Assembly (NCBI RefSeq): GCF_010892395.1
Contig: NZ_JAACKB010000416.1
Span: forward strand, 1 to 11,501
Reading direction: 5' to 3'
DNA from: Sulfurovum sp. bin170
GTDB lineage: Bacteria; Campylobacterota; Campylobacteria; Campylobacterales; Sulfurovaceae
Length of the DNA: 11,501 nt
Positions 6,769 to 11,501 of the stretch are shown piece by piece. A program made the position numbers and the translations under genes. The notes beneath the pieces were generated by a model that had not been told where the DNA came from, did not search any database, and saw only the letters and a list, made by a program, of their open reading frames with translations. How positions within the stretch are numbered: position 1 is the first letter of the stretch; every line of letters starts with the position of its first letter.

Positions 6769-7132
6769 TGTCAACGGTAATAACCGTATGTACATTACCT
6801 CTAGGGTTGTAATCAGCCACAATCCTTATCCATTTAGGTTTCATATTTCTATTCAATGCATCAAAAATCTCATTAGCAGAGTTCTCATGAGAAATATATA
6901 TATTCATAAAGCTATTGATATAGAGCTTCAAAGCTTTAAGTTCAATAACTTTTTCATCAGGACAATAACTAAGCTTTATAGTCGCAAAGTCAGGATAACC
7001 TGACCTTGGACACTTGCACATAAACTCTGGTAACGCTATATCTATAGTATAATTTTTCTTATGCTCATTTGCCCAATAGTTCTCTGCTAAGTCTATATCA
7101 AACGCTTCTATCTCTTTTTCACCATATTTCAT
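6731..7132 (-). CDS. queF: NADPH-dependent 7-cyano-7-deazaguanine reductase QueF
   Basis: QueF reduces the nitrile preQ0 to the aminomethyl preQ1 in queuosine tRNA modification, in the cytosol. This is the short unimodular type (133 residues, like B. subtilis QueF). The active-site segment is EFMCKCPRSGYPDFATI (36-52). C41 and D48 match the thioimide-forming Cys55 and the acid Asp62 of the B. subtilis enzyme. The QueF signature ELKALKLY is at 64-71, and SHE (81-83) supplies the substrate-binding His-Glu pair. DYNPRGN (107-113) is the usual C-terminal motif. The final residues, from about S122, derive from a REP repeat arm and add a short tail. The gene lies 83 bases downstream of gyrB on the same strand and is probably co-transcribed with it. 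A purine-rich AAGAAG is the only ribosome-site candidate. Confidence 0.95.
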   Translation of the reverse strand: MKYGEKEIEAFDIDLAENYWANEHKKNYTIDIALPEFMCKCPRSGYPDFATIKLSYCPDEKVIELKALKLYINSFMNIYISHENSANEIFDALNRNMKPKWIRIVADYNPRGNVHTVITVDSRVGNTDQIDHI

Positions 7133-7165
7133 ATATTTATTTTCTTCTTTTAGTTTATTCTTTTC

Positions 7166-7215
7166 GGAATCGGAGGCTTCAGCCCCGAATATTGCGAGGC
7201 TAAAGCCATCGGTTC

Positions 7216-7216
<1 letters not shown>
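7166..7216. repeat. Imperfect inverted repeat between gyrB and queF, REP-like
   Basis: Arms of 22 bases (7166-7187 and 7195-7216) are inverted copies with about five mismatches around a seven-base loop. Each arm holds its own mini-hairpin: GGCT-TC-AGCC at 7175-7184 and GGCT-AA-AGCC at 7198-7207. The left arm includes GGAG just before the palindrome, as in REP sequences. The right arm touches the gyrB stop codon (7216-7218, minus strand). There is no T-run after the stem in either direction, so this is not a standard intrinsic terminator. It would be transcribed as part of a gyrB-queF message and could affect mRNA stability or the ratio of the two proteins. Confidence 0.65.
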
Positions 7217-10842
<3,626 letters not shown>

Positions 10843-10910
10843 TTACCATAATTCTGGTTATAAAGTGTTAAGTGGATTAGATGTTCTAAATTTTTGAGAA
10901 CGGTTTCCTA

Positions 10911-10933
10911 AATAAGACTAATTAAGTCCTATT
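10911..10933. promoter_or_regulatory. Dyad symmetry in the gyrB/DUF302 divergent gap
   Basis: AATAAGACT and AGTCCTATT flank a central AATTA and are inverted copies with one mismatch in nine. The dyad lies about 25 bases upstream of the candidate -10 of the DUF302 gene and between the two divergent promoters, a common place for an operator. No regulator is assigned, and AT-rich chance symmetry cannot be excluded. Confidence 0.3.
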
Positions 10934-10957
10934 TTAAAAAATAATTGTATAGTTACA

Positions 10958-10972
10958 TATAATAATTATTAT
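10958..10972 (+). promoter_or_regulatory. Candidate -10 box overlapping a 14-base palindrome upstream of the DUF302 gene
   Basis: TATAAT at 10958-10963 overlaps the perfect palindrome ATAATAATTATTAT (10959-10972), and AAAGGA at 10976-10981 is the ribosome site. The TATAAT-AATTAT-TATCAT series loosely resembles the three NATWAT hexamers of a Fur box. The match is built only from A and T in its core, so the Fur reading is weak. The -10 assignment is more likely. Confidence 0.38.
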
Positions 10973-10987
10973 CATAAAGGAATATCC

Positions 10988-11501
10988 ATGACAAAACTAG
11001 TAACTGTAAGTTTAATACTTGGACTCACAACTGCATTGATGGCAGAGGCTCCAGTAGTTGAGAAAAAGAGTGAGATAAAAAGCTCTCAAATGGACAAAAA
11101 TGGTATCGTAACCAAAGAGAGTTTTGTTGATGTAAACACAACTATCAATAGACTTGAAAAGATTATCAAGAAAAAAGGCATCACCCTCTTTAATAGAATC
11201 AACCATGCCCAAAATTCAAGAAATGCAGGTGCAAAAGATGTTGCAGATGCAGAGCTTCTTATATTTGGAAAGCCATCGGTAGGTCTAAAAATGTTGTCAA
11301 AAGACCCTAAAGCAGGTCTTGATTTACCACTTAAAATCTTGGCGTACCAAGCAAAAGATGGCAAAGTCTATGTATCTTATAGAGACACCGCTTTTTATGG
11401 TGAAATTTATAACCTAGATGGCTGTAAAGTACATAACAAAATGAGTGGTATGCTTAATAAACTTAGCTCTGTTATTACAAAATCACCTGAAGATTTTAAA
11501 C
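10988..11501 (+). CDS. Exported DUF302 family protein, 3' end missing
   Basis: The frame from the ATG at 10988 stays open to the right edge (171 codons and one base), so the gene is truncated by the window. Residues 1-19 form a signal peptide (KLVTVSLILGLTTALMA) with likely cleavage after A19, indicating a periplasmic protein. Residues about 48-134 match DUF302 (PF03625): the helix VNTTINRLEKIIKKKGITLF (49-68), then RINHAQNSRNAG (70-81), AELLIFGKPSVGLKML (88-103), GLDLPLKILAY (110-120) and GKVYVSYRD (125-133). The function of DUF302 is unknown. AAAGGA six bases upstream supports the start. The gene is divergent from gyrB. The extra region after 134 has one cysteine (C146) and no recognised domain. 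Confidence 0.9.
   Translation, partial: MTKLVTVSLILGLTTALMAEAPVVEKKSEIKSSQMDKNGIVTKESFVDVNTTINRLEKIIKKKGITLFNRINHAQNSRNAGAKDVADAELLIFGKPSVGLKMLSKDPKAGLDLPLKILAYQAKDGKVYVSYRDTAFYGEIYNLDGCKVHNKMSGMLNKLSSVITKSPEDFK

Noticed and set aside
7133..7215. preQ1 riboswitch in the queF leader
   Set aside because: The leader has an inverted repeat and an A-rich stretch, but the conserved preQ1-I loop and the A-rich tail pairing were not found. The repeat looks REP-like.
11086..11364. Minus-strand open frame at the right edge
   Set aside because: It is antisense to the DUF302 gene, which has a signal peptide, a ribosome site and family motifs.

Overview
The window looks like a chromosomal segment of a free-living, probably sulfur-oxidising member of the Campylobacterota (Sulfurimonas/Sulfurovum-like). 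The reasons are AT-rich DNA with AAGGA-type ribosome sites, a GltX1-type glutamyl-tRNA synthetase resembling the Helicobacter form, a gyrB-queF gene pair, a DUF493 protein of the H. pylori HP0495 type, an SQR-like flavoprotein, and DUF302 and DUF6858-like proteins. The taxon is inferred from recalled family resemblance; no search was run.

Layout. (1) 1-1697, + strand: the 3' part of a phytase-like (PF13449) gene, overlapped by one base by a single-domain PqiA-family membrane protein. (2) 1654-2390, - strand: moaC (molybdenum cofactor) translationally coupled through ATGA to a DUF493 gene. (3) 2552-4252, + strand: an SQR-like FAD oxidoreductase, a REP-type double hairpin, then a DUF6858-like protein ending in a hairpin terminator. 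(4) 4249-5187, - strand: a short polyprenyl-phosphate sugar-1-phosphate transferase. (5) 5322-6734, + strand: gltX, convergent with (6) queF and gyrB on the - strand (6731-10803). (7) 10988 to the right edge, + strand: an exported DUF302 protein cut off by the window end.

The outstanding feature is gyrB. It encodes 1195 residues because a 424-residue intein with an HNH-type homing endonuclease interrupts the Toprim motif (EGDSAGG | SAKQGR). Removing it leaves a normal 771-residue GyrB. Second in interest are three REP-like inverted repeats of unrelated sequence, each at a gene 3' end (after the SQR-like gene, across the gltX/queF junction, and at the gyrB stop). In the gltX/queF case a perfect 21-bp inverted repeat of the form GTAG plus palindrome lies inside both genes and is translated in two different frames.

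The genes are mostly housekeeping (translation, DNA supercoiling, queuosine, molybdopterin) with a respiratory flavoprotein and envelope functions. I see no defence island, CRISPR array, tRNA or rRNA. Non-coding gaps are all shorter than 200 bases.
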